A stretch of DNA of 64,000 nucleotides. Origin: Jejuia sp040720935. Lineage in GTDB: Bacteria > Bacteroidota > Bacteroidia > Flavobacteriales > Flavobacteriaceae. The position numbers were made by a program, and so were the translations under genes. The notes under the pieces are model-generated. The model did not search any database and had not been told where the DNA came from. It saw nothing but the letters and a program-made list of their open reading frames with translations. Of this stretch, positions 43,101 to 50,995 are shown piece by piece. The stretch's first letter is position 1, and each line of letters starts with the position of its first letter. The stretch lies in the NCBI RefSeq assembly GCF_040720935.1, contig NZ_JBFDAE010000011.1:1-64000 (forward strand), in the 5' to 3' direction.

Positions 43101-44414
43101 ATGGCAAATAGTATCAAAGACCAACAGGATATTTTAGGGAAATTGAATATCCAAGGGTTAAACCCCATGCAAAAAGAGGCTATTTCTATAATAAAGAAAA
43201 CTGCGAATACTATCTTATTGTCTCCAACAGGAACGGGAAAAACATTGGCTTTTTTATTGCCAATTATTAAAACTTTAGATCCCGATAGTGATGATGTTCA
43301 GGTTTTGATTTTAGTACCCACACGAGAACTTGCGATACAAATTGAGCAAGTAGTGCGTAATATGGGTACAGGTTTTAAAGTGAATGCGGTTTACGGAGGC
43401 AGACCCATATCAAAAGATAAGATTGAAATCAAGCATAATCCTGCTATTTTAATTGGCACACCAGGGAGAATTTTAGATCATTTTGATAGCGGCAGATTTT
43501 CAAAAACGACGATCAAAACTTTGGTTTTAGATGAATTTGATAAGTCATTGGAAATAGGTTTCGAGGTAGAGATGAGTGCTATTTTATTAGAATTAACTCA
43601 TTTAAGTAAGCGCATATTAACATCTGCAACACAAGGAGTTACAATTCCGTCTTTTGTAAAATTAACAGATGCTAAAACGATAAATTATTTAGATAAAAAA
43701 GCAAGCACACGTTTAGCAATACAAACAGTTTCATCTCCTGATAAAAACAAATTCACAGCTTTATTAAATCTGCTACTACATTTAGGAAACCAACCCGGAA
43801 TCATTTTTTGTAATTTTAAGGATAGTATTGGTCAAGTGAGTGCTTTTCTTGAAAAAAATAATATAAGTCATTCCTGTTTTTCTGGAGGTATGGAACAGAA
43901 AGATAGAGAGCGTGCTTTAATAAAATTCAGAAATGGTAGCAGTCAGATTTTGTTAGCTACAGATTTGGCCGCTCGAGGTATCGATATTCCAGAACTAAAA
44001 TTCATTATACATTATGAATTGCCGCTTCATAAAGAAGAGTTTATCCATAGAAACGGAAGAACAGCACGGGTAAACGAAAAAGGAACTGCCTATATTCTGA
44101 AATGGAAAAACCAAAAATTACCAGATTTTATTGATGCCATTACAGAAGCAGATATTTCAAAAAAAGCACCAAGTTTAGTACAATATTGGGAAACGCTTTT
44201 TATTTCTGGGGGAAGAAAGGATAAAATTTCAAAAGGTGATATTGCTGGACTGTTTTTTAAGCAGGGACATCTTACTAAAGATCAATTGGGTACCATAGAA
44301 TTAAAACAAGATTGCGCCTTTGTTGCTGTTCCTAAGGCAGAAGCTGAAAACTTGGTACATACACTAAATAACAGTCGGCTTAAAAAGAAAAAAGTACGGA
44401 TTTATGTGCTATAG
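43101..44414 (+). CDS. DEAD-box RNA helicase with C-terminal DbpA-like RNA-binding domain
   Basis: Walker A SPTGTGKTLAF near residue 42, PTRELAIQ, HRNGRTARVN as motif VI and SATQG as motif III. The Walker B box reads DEFD instead of DEAD, an unusual change at the third position. The C-terminal 70 residues (ISKGDIAGLFFKQGHLTKDQLGTI, then VRIYVL) form a DbpA-type RNA-binding fold that in E. coli recognises 23S rRNA. Length 437. Tandem with the previous helicase and convergent with the desaturase gene. Confidence 0.9.
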   Translation: MANSIKDQQDILGKLNIQGLNPMQKEAISIIKKTANTILLSPTGTGKTLAFLLPIIKTLDPDSDDVQVLILVPTRELAIQIEQVVRNMGTGFKVNAVYGGRPISKDKIEIKHNPAILIGTPGRILDHFDSGRFSKTTIKTLVLDEFDKSLEIGFEVEMSAILLELTHLSKRILTSATQGVTIPSFVKLTDAKTINYLDKKASTRLAIQTVSSPDKNKFTALLNLLLHLGNQPGIIFCNFKDSIGQVSAFLEKNNISHSCFSGGMEQKDRERALIKFRNGSSQILLATDLAARGIDIPELKFIIHYELPLHKEEFIHRNGRTARVNEKGTAYILKWKNQKLPDFIDAITEADISKKAPSLVQYWETLFISGGRKDKISKGDIAGLFFKQGHLTKDQLGTIELKQDCAFVAVPKAEAENLVHTLNNSRLKKKKVRIYVL

Positions 44415-44440
44415 TATTTTTTCTATTGAAAAATAAAATA

Positions 44441-45181
44441 CTATTTCTTAACAGGAATTGGTTTCAACTTAATCACACCAAAGGCATTCAACACTTTTAT
44501 AATCAAATAGGTCATATCGATCTCATACCATTTTACTCCAAAATTAGGACTACTTGCGTACTTATGATGGTTGTTATGATAACCTTCTCCCATCATTAAG
44601 AAATCAAAACGGAACAGGTTTTTACTTGTGTTTTTCATCTTAAAATTCACATAACCATAAATATGGCCAAACCAGTTGATAATCACACCATGAATAGGAG
44701 CCATCATAAAAGTGATAGGTAATAGCAACCATTGCCACCACGACGTCACAAAAAACGCAAAGAAGAGAATATAACCAGTTATCCAAAGTAATCTGGAAAA
44801 CCGAGAACTCGCAAAATTATCAAAGCTTTTCCATTGTGGTACGTTTTTAGTAAAACGAGGGTCAACTTCAATACGTCCTTTATTAATATCTTGATATATG
44901 GTTTTTGTTTTCCACATCATCGCAAACATATTAGCATCATAAGACGGCGAGTGTGGATCTTTTTCGGTGTCCGTATAGGCATGGTGCATGCGGTGCATAA
45001 TCCCATAACCGTAAGCACTTAAATAACTAGAACCTTGAAAAATCCAGGTTAAAATAAAAGTAATCCGTTCCATGGTTTTCGACATGGTAAATACCTGATG
45101 TGCAGCATAGCGATGCAAAAAGAAAGATTGAAAAAACAAACCTCCATACCAAAGTACTAAAACGAAAAGAATGATAACCAT
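44441..45181 (-). CDS. Membrane fatty acid (acyl-CoA type) desaturase
   Basis: The three histidine boxes of a non-heme di-iron desaturase are seen: HRYAAH near residue 26, HRMHHAYTDTEKDPHSP near residue 60 and GEGYHNNHH near residue 200. Hydrophobic helices surround them. Starting at ATG 45181 (MVIILFVLVLWYGGLFF) rather than 45220 places the promoter box upstream; length 246. It would introduce double bonds and so adjust membrane fluidity. Convergent with the tandem RNA helicases, 26 bp apart. Confidence 0.9.
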   Translation of the reverse strand: MVIILFVLVLWYGGLFFQSFFLHRYAAHQVFTMSKTMERITFILTWIFQGSSYLSAYGYGIMHRMHHAYTDTEKDPHSPSYDANMFAMMWKTKTIYQDINKGRIEVDPRFTKNVPQWKSFDNFASSRFSRLLWITGYILFFAFFVTSWWQWLLLPITFMMAPIHGVIINWFGHIYGYVNFKMKNTSKNLFRFDFLMMGEGYHNNHHKYASSPNFGVKWYEIDMTYLIIKVLNAFGVIKLKPIPVKK

Positions 45182-45194
45182 AATTATTTTTTTG

Positions 45195-45202
45195 CAAAGA
45201 TA
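45195..45202 (-). promoter_or_regulatory. -7 promoter box for the desaturase gene
   Basis: TATCTTTG on the minus strand, ending 13 bp before ATG 45181. A loose TTG -33 element lies about 20 bp upstream. Confidence 0.5.
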
Positions 45203-45361
45203 AGAGCATGCAATGTACAAAACAATGAACCTAGATTAATTAAATGCCATTATTTATTTTAACAACAAGCGTTTTGAAAAGTTCCAAATACCAATAACTA
45301 AATTCCAAAAGCTTAGCCAGAGCGTTGGAATTTGGGATTTATTTTTTTGAAATTTTAGTTT

Positions 45362-45931
45362 TCATAATCTTTTTCTAATCCTGCTTAAGGCTTGTGCAGT
45401 CACACCAATATAAGAACTAACATATTTTAGCGGAATTGACTTTAAGAGTTCTGGACGGTCTTTAAACAATTTCATATAGCGTTCCTCAGCCGTAAGATTC
45501 AATAAGTTTTGTTCCCGTTTGGATTTTAACAAAAAGAGACGCTCTGCAGTTAATCTGCCAATAAGGTTTCCTATTTGGGTATTGTTATAAACCGCTTGTA
45601 AATCATTGTAAGAAATACTAAAAAGAGTCGTTTCAGTCAATGCTTGTAGTTCATAAGCTGAAGGTGTCTGCGTTAAAAACGAATCATAAGCACTCACAAA
45701 TTGGTCTTTAAAGCTAAAGCCAAAAGTGATTTCCTTTTCAGGGTTTTCTTTAGGAATAAATAAGCGTACAACACCAGATTCAATAAAGGAGATATGGTTT
45801 TCTATGTCATTCAATTTTAAAAAAACGGTTTTCTTCGGAATCACACGACGTTGTAATTTCGACGTAAAAAACTCCCAATCCTCATTAGATATCGTTGCTA
45901 TTTGATCTAAGTAATCTTTTATTTGTTCCAA
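45362..45931 (-). CDS. Crp/Fnr-family transcriptional regulator
   Basis: An N-terminal cyclic-nucleotide-binding fold (roughly residues 25-115: FLKLNDIENHISFIESGVVRLF) is joined to a C-terminal helix-turn-helix (LKYVSSYIGVTAQALSRIRKRL). Length 189 is the short flavobacterial type. The start codon is TTG, supported by a TATATTTG box 30 bp upstream. The residues that hold cAMP in Crp are not evident, so the ligand is unknown. It might control the adjacent desaturase. Confidence 0.88.
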   Translation of the reverse strand: MEQIKDYLDQIATISNEDWEFFTSKLQRRVIPKKTVFLKLNDIENHISFIESGVVRLFIPKENPEKEITFGFSFKDQFVSAYDSFLTQTPSAYELQALTETTLFSISYNDLQAVYNNTQIGNLIGRLTAERLFLLKSKREQNLLNLTAEERYMKLFKDRPELLKSIPLKYVSSYIGVTAQALSRIRKRL

Positions 45932-45960
45932 ATATTTTTTTAATCTTGTGATTCAATACA

Positions 45961-45968
45961 CAAATATA
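45961..45968 (-). promoter_or_regulatory. -7 promoter box for the Crp/Fnr gene
   Basis: TATATTTG on the minus strand, exact TAnnTTTG, 29 bp before the TTG start. Confidence 0.5.
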
Positions 45969-46006
45969 AGGATTCATGTCACCTAATAAAGTGATTGGTT
46001 ATCCCA

Positions 46007-46759
46007 TTATTTAACAAGATTGGATTTCTTTTTTTTAACAGGCAATACTTCTTCTGGAAACGGAAAGAGTATGGTTGAATTTTTTTCTGCTGCAATATTC
46101 GACAAGGTTTGATACAGACGTAGTTTTATAGCAGAAGGCGACTGATCTATCAGTTTTCCTGCCTCCAGCAACTTGCCTGCGGCTTGTTCTTCAGCTACGG
46201 CCAGAATAATTCGAGCCCTACGGGAACGTTCTGCCTCAGCCTGGTTTGCCATCATACGACGCATGTTCTCGGGCAATTGAATGTCTTTTATCTTTACATC
46301 GTTAATTTCTATACCCCAATCTTTGGTTTCTTGCTCAACGATTTCTTTTATGTTTTTACCCATTTCCTCTCGTTTGGAAAGGATGGTATCCAATTCCACC
46401 TTACCACAAACATCCCTAAGTGCAGCCTGTGCCAATTGGGTAATCGCAAACTTATATTCTTCAACTTCCAAAACAGCTTTTTCAGGATCGTTAATTTTAA
46501 AAAACACAACACCATCTATGCTACAGGGCACGTTGTCTTCCGTCATAACTTCCTGTGAGTCAATGTTGAAGGTAATAACTCTAATGTCAACAATTTGGAT
46601 GGTTTCAATAAAAGGAATAATCCATCGAAACCCAGGTTTCAAGGTTTTTATATATTTTCCGAATCTAAATTTAATAGCTCTTTTGTATTCAAAAATAATT
46701 CGAATACCAGAAACGAGAAATATTCCGATAATAATAGCGAGAATGCCGAACCGGTTCAT
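46007..46759 (-). CDS. Slipin, SPFH/stomatin-prohibitin family
   Basis: One N-terminal membrane helix (FGILAIIIGIFLVSGIRIIF) is followed by the SPFH domain: GFRWIIPFIETIQIVDIRVITFNI, VMTEDNVPCSIDGVVFFKI and DVCGKVELDTILSKREEMG. A helical segment ends MRRMMANQAEAERSRRARII and a conserved GKLLEAGKLI. Such proteins form membrane rings that organise lipid domains and often work with NfeD proteases; none is adjacent here. Length 250. A TACATTTG box ends 4 bp before the ATG. Confidence 0.9.
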   Translation of the reverse strand: MNRFGILAIIIGIFLVSGIRIIFEYKRAIKFRFGKYIKTLKPGFRWIIPFIETIQIVDIRVITFNIDSQEVMTEDNVPCSIDGVVFFKINDPEKAVLEVEEYKFAITQLAQAALRDVCGKVELDTILSKREEMGKNIKEIVEQETKDWGIEINDVKIKDIQLPENMRRMMANQAEAERSRRARIILAVAEEQAAGKLLEAGKLIDQSPSAIKLRLYQTLSNIAAEKNSTILFPFPEEVLPVKKKKSNLVK

Positions 46760-46763
46760 ATTA

Positions 46764-46771
46764 CAAATGTA
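46764..46771 (-). promoter_or_regulatory. -7 promoter box adjoining the slipin start
   Basis: TACATTTG, then TAAT, then ATG on the minus strand: the same 4-bp distance as at rlmF, implying a leaderless message. Confidence 0.5.
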
Positions 46772-47132
46772 TTAAAGGTTACCCTTTGTGCATTTGTTTA
46801 TTAAAAAGGACGAAAATGCACAACGGGTTAAAGGTTATATATCTATACAATTATGAAAAGTCAAAGAACCTAATGAACACAGTTGTTTATTGGGTCTTTG
46901 CCTTATTAAAACTAAATCTTCAATTGAGTTTTAAACTTCAATTAAACGATGACTATGGCGCATCCTAAAATTACGAATTTTTTAGGTAAAAACCACGTTT
47001 TAAATGCCGAATATTCCTTATTATGAACACTTTATACATATGATTTTCAAAATATGAAACACCCACGAGATATTTAAATACTGAAAATGTACTTTACATC
47101 GAAAAATTCATTCTGTAAGAGTTTTATATAGT
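46772..47132. other. Gene-free stretch
   Basis: AT-rich divergent intergenic DNA between the slipin gene and the TIG lipoprotein pair. A 60-codon frame (46786-46968) has no recognisable composition or start context. No repeat, RNA or protein feature was found apart from the promoter boxes at its edges. Confidence 0.5.
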
Positions 47133-47140
47133 TATATTTG
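47133..47140 (+). promoter_or_regulatory. -7 promoter box for the TIG lipoprotein operon
   Basis: TATATTTG, exact TAnnTTTG, ending 38 bp before the ATG at 47179. Confidence 0.5.
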
Positions 47141-47178
47141 TCGGATTAAAGTTTTATATTAGAAAACCAGGTGTAAAA

Positions 47179-49209
47179 ATGAAAAAAATAATTTTATACT
47201 TTACAATAATAATGGCGTTTTCATCATGCGATAAAGACGAGAATCTACCGCCAAATAACAATGGTGTAGCTATTAAAACCTTATCTCATAGCATTAATAA
47301 AGATGGAGGAGTTACTTTGGCTGGTGAAATTAATAATGTAGAATTACCCATAGATTACGGTTTTTTAATAACTACGGAAAAAAACGGAACATATACGGGT
47401 CTTAATTTTGCAAACATTAAACTTAAAACAGGTGTTTTTAACGGAAAGTTTTCCATAGATTTTAATAGTGATCTTAGGGATGGAATAACTTATTATTACA
47501 ATACGTTAGCGTTAAAAAATGGCCAATATATCTATGGCGAGGAAAAATATTTTTTTTCAAATGGAAGTGCCTCTCCCCAAATAAAATCAATAGTTCCAAA
47601 TAAAGCCCATTTGGGCGATACCATAGTAATAAATGGACTTAATTTTTCAAAAAACCCTGAAGTATCTTTTAATACTAGGCAATCTAAACTACTTATTAAA
47701 AGCGATACTTTAATAAAGTGTATTGTTGCAAATAACCATAATTATAACGCAGATAAATTACCAAACCTAGAATTAAAAATAAAAAGCTGGACGCAAAACG
47801 AAACAGTTACTAACGAATTTGCTTTGCATACCCCTAGAGTAGATTCTATAAGGCCTTTTGAAGCTTTCCCAGGAGACACTATTACAATTTATGGCGATCA
47901 TTTTTCTAGAGAACCTTTTGGTAATCGTTTAATTATTCCGGGGAACTCACCTTCACATGCATACCCAAAAGTTATTAAAGCGAGTCAAAAAGAACTGGAA
48001 TTTGTAATACGAGGAATAAGTGCTTACCGACCAACCATCGAAATTGAAACCCAACATCAAAGTATTGAGGTAAAAAACAAATTTAAACACGCGTTGCCAA
48101 CCATTACCGGTTTTTCAAAAAACAAGGTTAAATATGGCGATAAATTAGTGGTTTATGGTTCCAATTTTCCAAGACATAATAGTTATACCAGAGATACTCT
48201 AAAGTATAAATTTGGTTCGAAACAGTTAGGGTTTTTCGAAACCTACAGAGATAGTTTGGTAATAGACATTTTAGAAGGCATTGATTATGATGATTTTATT
48301 ATTAATGGATTGTCTATTAACTTTTTTGGCCATGACACTAGTTATAATGAAGACATTATTTTAGATGAAAATTATGTTCGTTTATCCTTTAATCAAGGTA
48401 AAGATATCTCTTATGGAACTATAGGGGAAGATTTATATGCGCTTTCTTATTCATATTCTTACGCCGATAAGTATTTAGCTAAACTGAATAAAGAAACCTA
48501 TTATTTTGATCAATTATATCCTGATGACCCTACTGGTAAAGCTCCAGATGGATTATATTTCTCATTTTATGGCTCTAAGTTTTATTCGTTTATTAACGAT
48601 GCTGGAGAAATAAATTTTTATAGTTATGACATTTTTACAAATGAAGAAAAAAAACTTCAAGCATTTCCTGGAGAAAGAAGATTCAACGGATTTAGTGCTG
48701 TAGTAGGTAATTATTTGTTTTATGGATTAGGTGCTGATAATATAACAAATGATGGTTTAGACAATATTTGGCGCTATTCCTTTTCTGATGATACATGGGA
48801 GTTTGTCCTAGATTTCCCAGATATAGAATCTTATGATACAGCAAAGGTAAAACCATTGACTTTCTCAATTGGTTCAAAACTTTATATAGGTGGTGGTCAA
48901 CCAGGTTCTAGAACACAACTATTGGATTTCTGGGAATTAGATACCAACACTAATGTAGTTACTAGAAAAAGTGATTTACCAATACCTATTTCCCAAAGAA
49001 TAGAAGGTTTTAGCTTATACAACAAAGGTTTTTTCGACTTTAATAGTGTAACATATATTTATAATCCTATAAATGATCAATGGTCTGAAAAGGAAACAGG
49101 AATGAATTTTAATTATTATAATCAATACATGCTTAAAACAGAAGATTTCATTTACAGCAAAGAATCCAATAGTGTAATTAAAATTAAAAAATCACATTTT
49201 AACGAATAA
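47179..49209 (+). CDS. IPT/TIG-domain lipoprotein with Kelch-like C-terminal part
   Basis: A lipoprotein signal (IIMAFSSC, Cys16) leads to three IPT/TIG-type domains: SIVPNKAHLGDTIVINGLNFSKNP near residue 136, SIRPFEAFPGDTITIYGDHFS near residue 220 and GFSKNKVKYGDKLVVYGSNFP near residue 310. The last 280 residues contain Kelch-like segments (RFNGFSAVVGNYLFYGLG, SIGSKLYIGGGQPGSRTQLLDFWELDT). Length 676. A surface-exposed binding protein is likely. Its stop shares one base with the next gene's ATG. Confidence 0.8.
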   Translation: MKKIILYFTIIMAFSSCDKDENLPPNNNGVAIKTLSHSINKDGGVTLAGEINNVELPIDYGFLITTEKNGTYTGLNFANIKLKTGVFNGKFSIDFNSDLRDGITYYYNTLALKNGQYIYGEEKYFFSNGSASPQIKSIVPNKAHLGDTIVINGLNFSKNPEVSFNTRQSKLLIKSDTLIKCIVANNHNYNADKLPNLELKIKSWTQNETVTNEFALHTPRVDSIRPFEAFPGDTITIYGDHFSREPFGNRLIIPGNSPSHAYPKVIKASQKELEFVIRGISAYRPTIEIETQHQSIEVKNKFKHALPTITGFSKNKVKYGDKLVVYGSNFPRHNSYTRDTLKYKFGSKQLGFFETYRDSLVIDILEGIDYDDFIINGLSINFFGHDTSYNEDIILDENYVRLSFNQGKDISYGTIGEDLYALSYSYSYADKYLAKLNKETYYFDQLYPDDPTGKAPDGLYFSFYGSKFYSFINDAGEINFYSYDIFTNEEKKLQAFPGERRFNGFSAVVGNYLFYGLGADNITNDGLDNIWRYSFSDDTWEFVLDFPDIESYDTAKVKPLTFSIGSKLYIGGGQPGSRTQLLDFWELDTNTNVVTRKSDLPIPISQRIEGFSLYNKGFFDFNSVTYIYNPINDQWSEKETGMNFNYYNQYMLKTEDFIYSKESNSVIKIKKSHFNE

Positions 49210-50372
49210 TGAAACACATCTTTATAAAATTTAGTTTTTGCATATTAATACTCTTAAACTTTGGTTGTGATGGAGAATCTGAAGGTACGCTTGTTCCAAC
49301 AGCCGTTATACCACAAATTAAAACATTAGAGGAAGGTGGTGTAGAATTAATAGCAGACTTTCAAAATTTCGCAAAAGAAGATGAATTAGGATTTCAAATA
49401 TCTAGCGACCAAGGTTCAGAAGAATATATCATATCAAATCCAAAAACAGGTAGGAATTCAATTCGTATAACAACAGGCTTGTATCAAGATAAAAGATATT
49501 TAAGCAATGCATTTATAAAAACCAGTCATGACTTTTTCTCGAGTCATTCAAAAGAATTTTATGCCTCATCAGGTAGCTATGTCCCAAAAATTAAGACCAT
49601 CACACCATCCGTTGGGTATATTGGTGATTTAATAGAGGTTCATTTTTCTGAAAAAATACCTGGAGCTCAAAAAAAAGATTTCAATATAAAACTTCATTTA
49701 CAAGACGCTGAAATTATTGATATAGTTGATGAGCAAAAAATTATATGCAGAGCTCCTAAATTTTTATCAAATCATTTATATTATAGATATACTTGGGCAA
49801 AAATGTCAATTACTTATTTAGATAAAGTTGTGCCAAGCAATTATGAATTTAATATTAAGGCGCCCAGAATAGATTCGGTAAGCCCAAAATTCATCGATTG
49901 GGGTGGCGAAATAATTATAAAAGGCGATTTTTATAAAGAAGGCTATCCACCCGATTTTTTTACTGTAAACATTAATGAGGTACCGGTTACAAAAATAACC
50001 AAGATTACTCCAAATGAAGTGCGTCTTGAAGTCAGTATTCATATGTTTGTTAATAATCCTAAAATTCTTTTGGGGAGTAATAATCGTGGTGTTGTTGAAA
50101 CCAATACGTTTCGTTATTATGCTCCTGAAATTACATCGTTTCAGCAAGGCGCTATAGGAGATGAAATTGAAATAATAGGCAATTATTTTTGGCCTGCCTC
50201 TTATGTAAATGAAGTTTATTTTGATGATTATAAAGCTGAAATAATTAGTGGAGAATCAACTAAATTAGTTGTTAAAGTTCCAAATGGCACTTATGCTGAT
50301 AATAAGGCCATATTAAAAGTAAGTACTACAGATGAGTTAGTGTCTGAGCTTAAAGAATTTGTTTTTAAATAA
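49209..50372 (+). CDS. IPT/TIG-domain lipoprotein, second of a coupled pair
   Basis: The lipoprotein signal is MKHIFIKFSFCILILLNFGC with Cys20. The same fold order as the first gene follows: TITPSVGYIGDLIEVHFSE near residue 135, SVSPKFIDWGGEIIIKGDFY near residue 218 and SFQQGAIGDEIEIIGNYFW near residue 305. The Kelch-like part is absent. Length 387. Translational coupling (TAATG) and shared domains suggest the two form a surface complex. It resembles neither SusD nor a known glycan-binding SusE. Confidence 0.78.
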   Translation: MKHIFIKFSFCILILLNFGCDGESEGTLVPTAVIPQIKTLEEGGVELIADFQNFAKEDELGFQISSDQGSEEYIISNPKTGRNSIRITTGLYQDKRYLSNAFIKTSHDFFSSHSKEFYASSGSYVPKIKTITPSVGYIGDLIEVHFSEKIPGAQKKDFNIKLHLQDAEIIDIVDEQKIICRAPKFLSNHLYYRYTWAKMSITYLDKVVPSNYEFNIKAPRIDSVSPKFIDWGGEIIIKGDFYKEGYPPDFFTVNINEVPVTKITKITPNEVRLEVSIHMFVNNPKILLGSNNRGVVETNTFRYYAPEITSFQQGAIGDEIEIIGNYFWPASYVNEVYFDDYKAEIISGESTKLVVKVPNGTYADNKAILKVSTTDELVSELKEFVFK

Positions 50373-50458
50373 TTTTAGTTATGAATTAAAAAGCGAATGT
50401 TTAAACTAAACTTTATGGGAAATTTATCTACAACTTTTTCAAATTCTAATAAACCATC

Positions 50459-50773
50459 TTAACAAAAAACGTGGGGAATTAACCATGCCCAAACAGGCGC
50501 CGTAATAAAGCCTGCAATGATATCCATAATCTGCTCTTTGGTGGAGTTTGTACCTCCATTATATTTTTGAAGCAATTCTAAACCTACAACCAAAGCTAAG
50601 CATATAGTCAACCCAATCCATACATTAAATAATGCAACAGATATTGCAATAATTATAAAATTGATAAAATAGCCCCAGACGAAGTGCACGTATTTATCAT
50701 GATGTTTCTTGGATTTACGTTGTCTAGTTTCTAAAAATGTAATTAAAAATTTAAACTTCATTATAGTGTTCAA
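50459..50773 (-). CDS. Small membrane protein, unrecognised
   Basis: A 104-residue protein with a basic N-terminal 25 residues (RQRKSKKHHDKY), then two or three hydrophobic stretches (VHFVWGYFINFIIIAISVALFNVWIGLTI, IIAGFITAPVWAWLI) and a central KEQIMDIIAGF. The DKYVHFVWGYF / KEQIMD pattern loosely resembles small membrane proteins of the DUF2279 or YfiM type, but I cannot confirm it. ATG at 50761 is an alternative start. Single gene with no partner. Confidence 0.55.
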   Translation of the reverse strand: MNTIMKFKFLITFLETRQRKSKKHHDKYVHFVWGYFINFIIIAISVALFNVWIGLTICLALVVGLELLQKYNGGTNSTKEQIMDIIAGFITAPVWAWLIPHVFC

Positions 50774-50995
50774 GATTTTTTGTGCAATGACAATTTTGGT
50801 CTTAATATAAGATTAAAATATTGAAATTTCAATCATAAGATTGTTCCCAAAATACCAATTGAGGAATATGCCATAACGCATATTAAATCAATCAAAACGC
50901 TTATTGCTTAAAACCCTTCAGAAAAACATTCCCTATATCGTGGTGTGCTTTATACAGCTACTTTGGCGTTTTATTAACCCAAAAACAAATCAAAA

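Noticed and set aside
46786..46968. A 60-codon plus-strand frame upstream of the TIG lipoproteins
   Set aside because: There is no promoter at a useful distance, the composition looks like translated intergenic DNA, and it overlaps the divergent promoter region.
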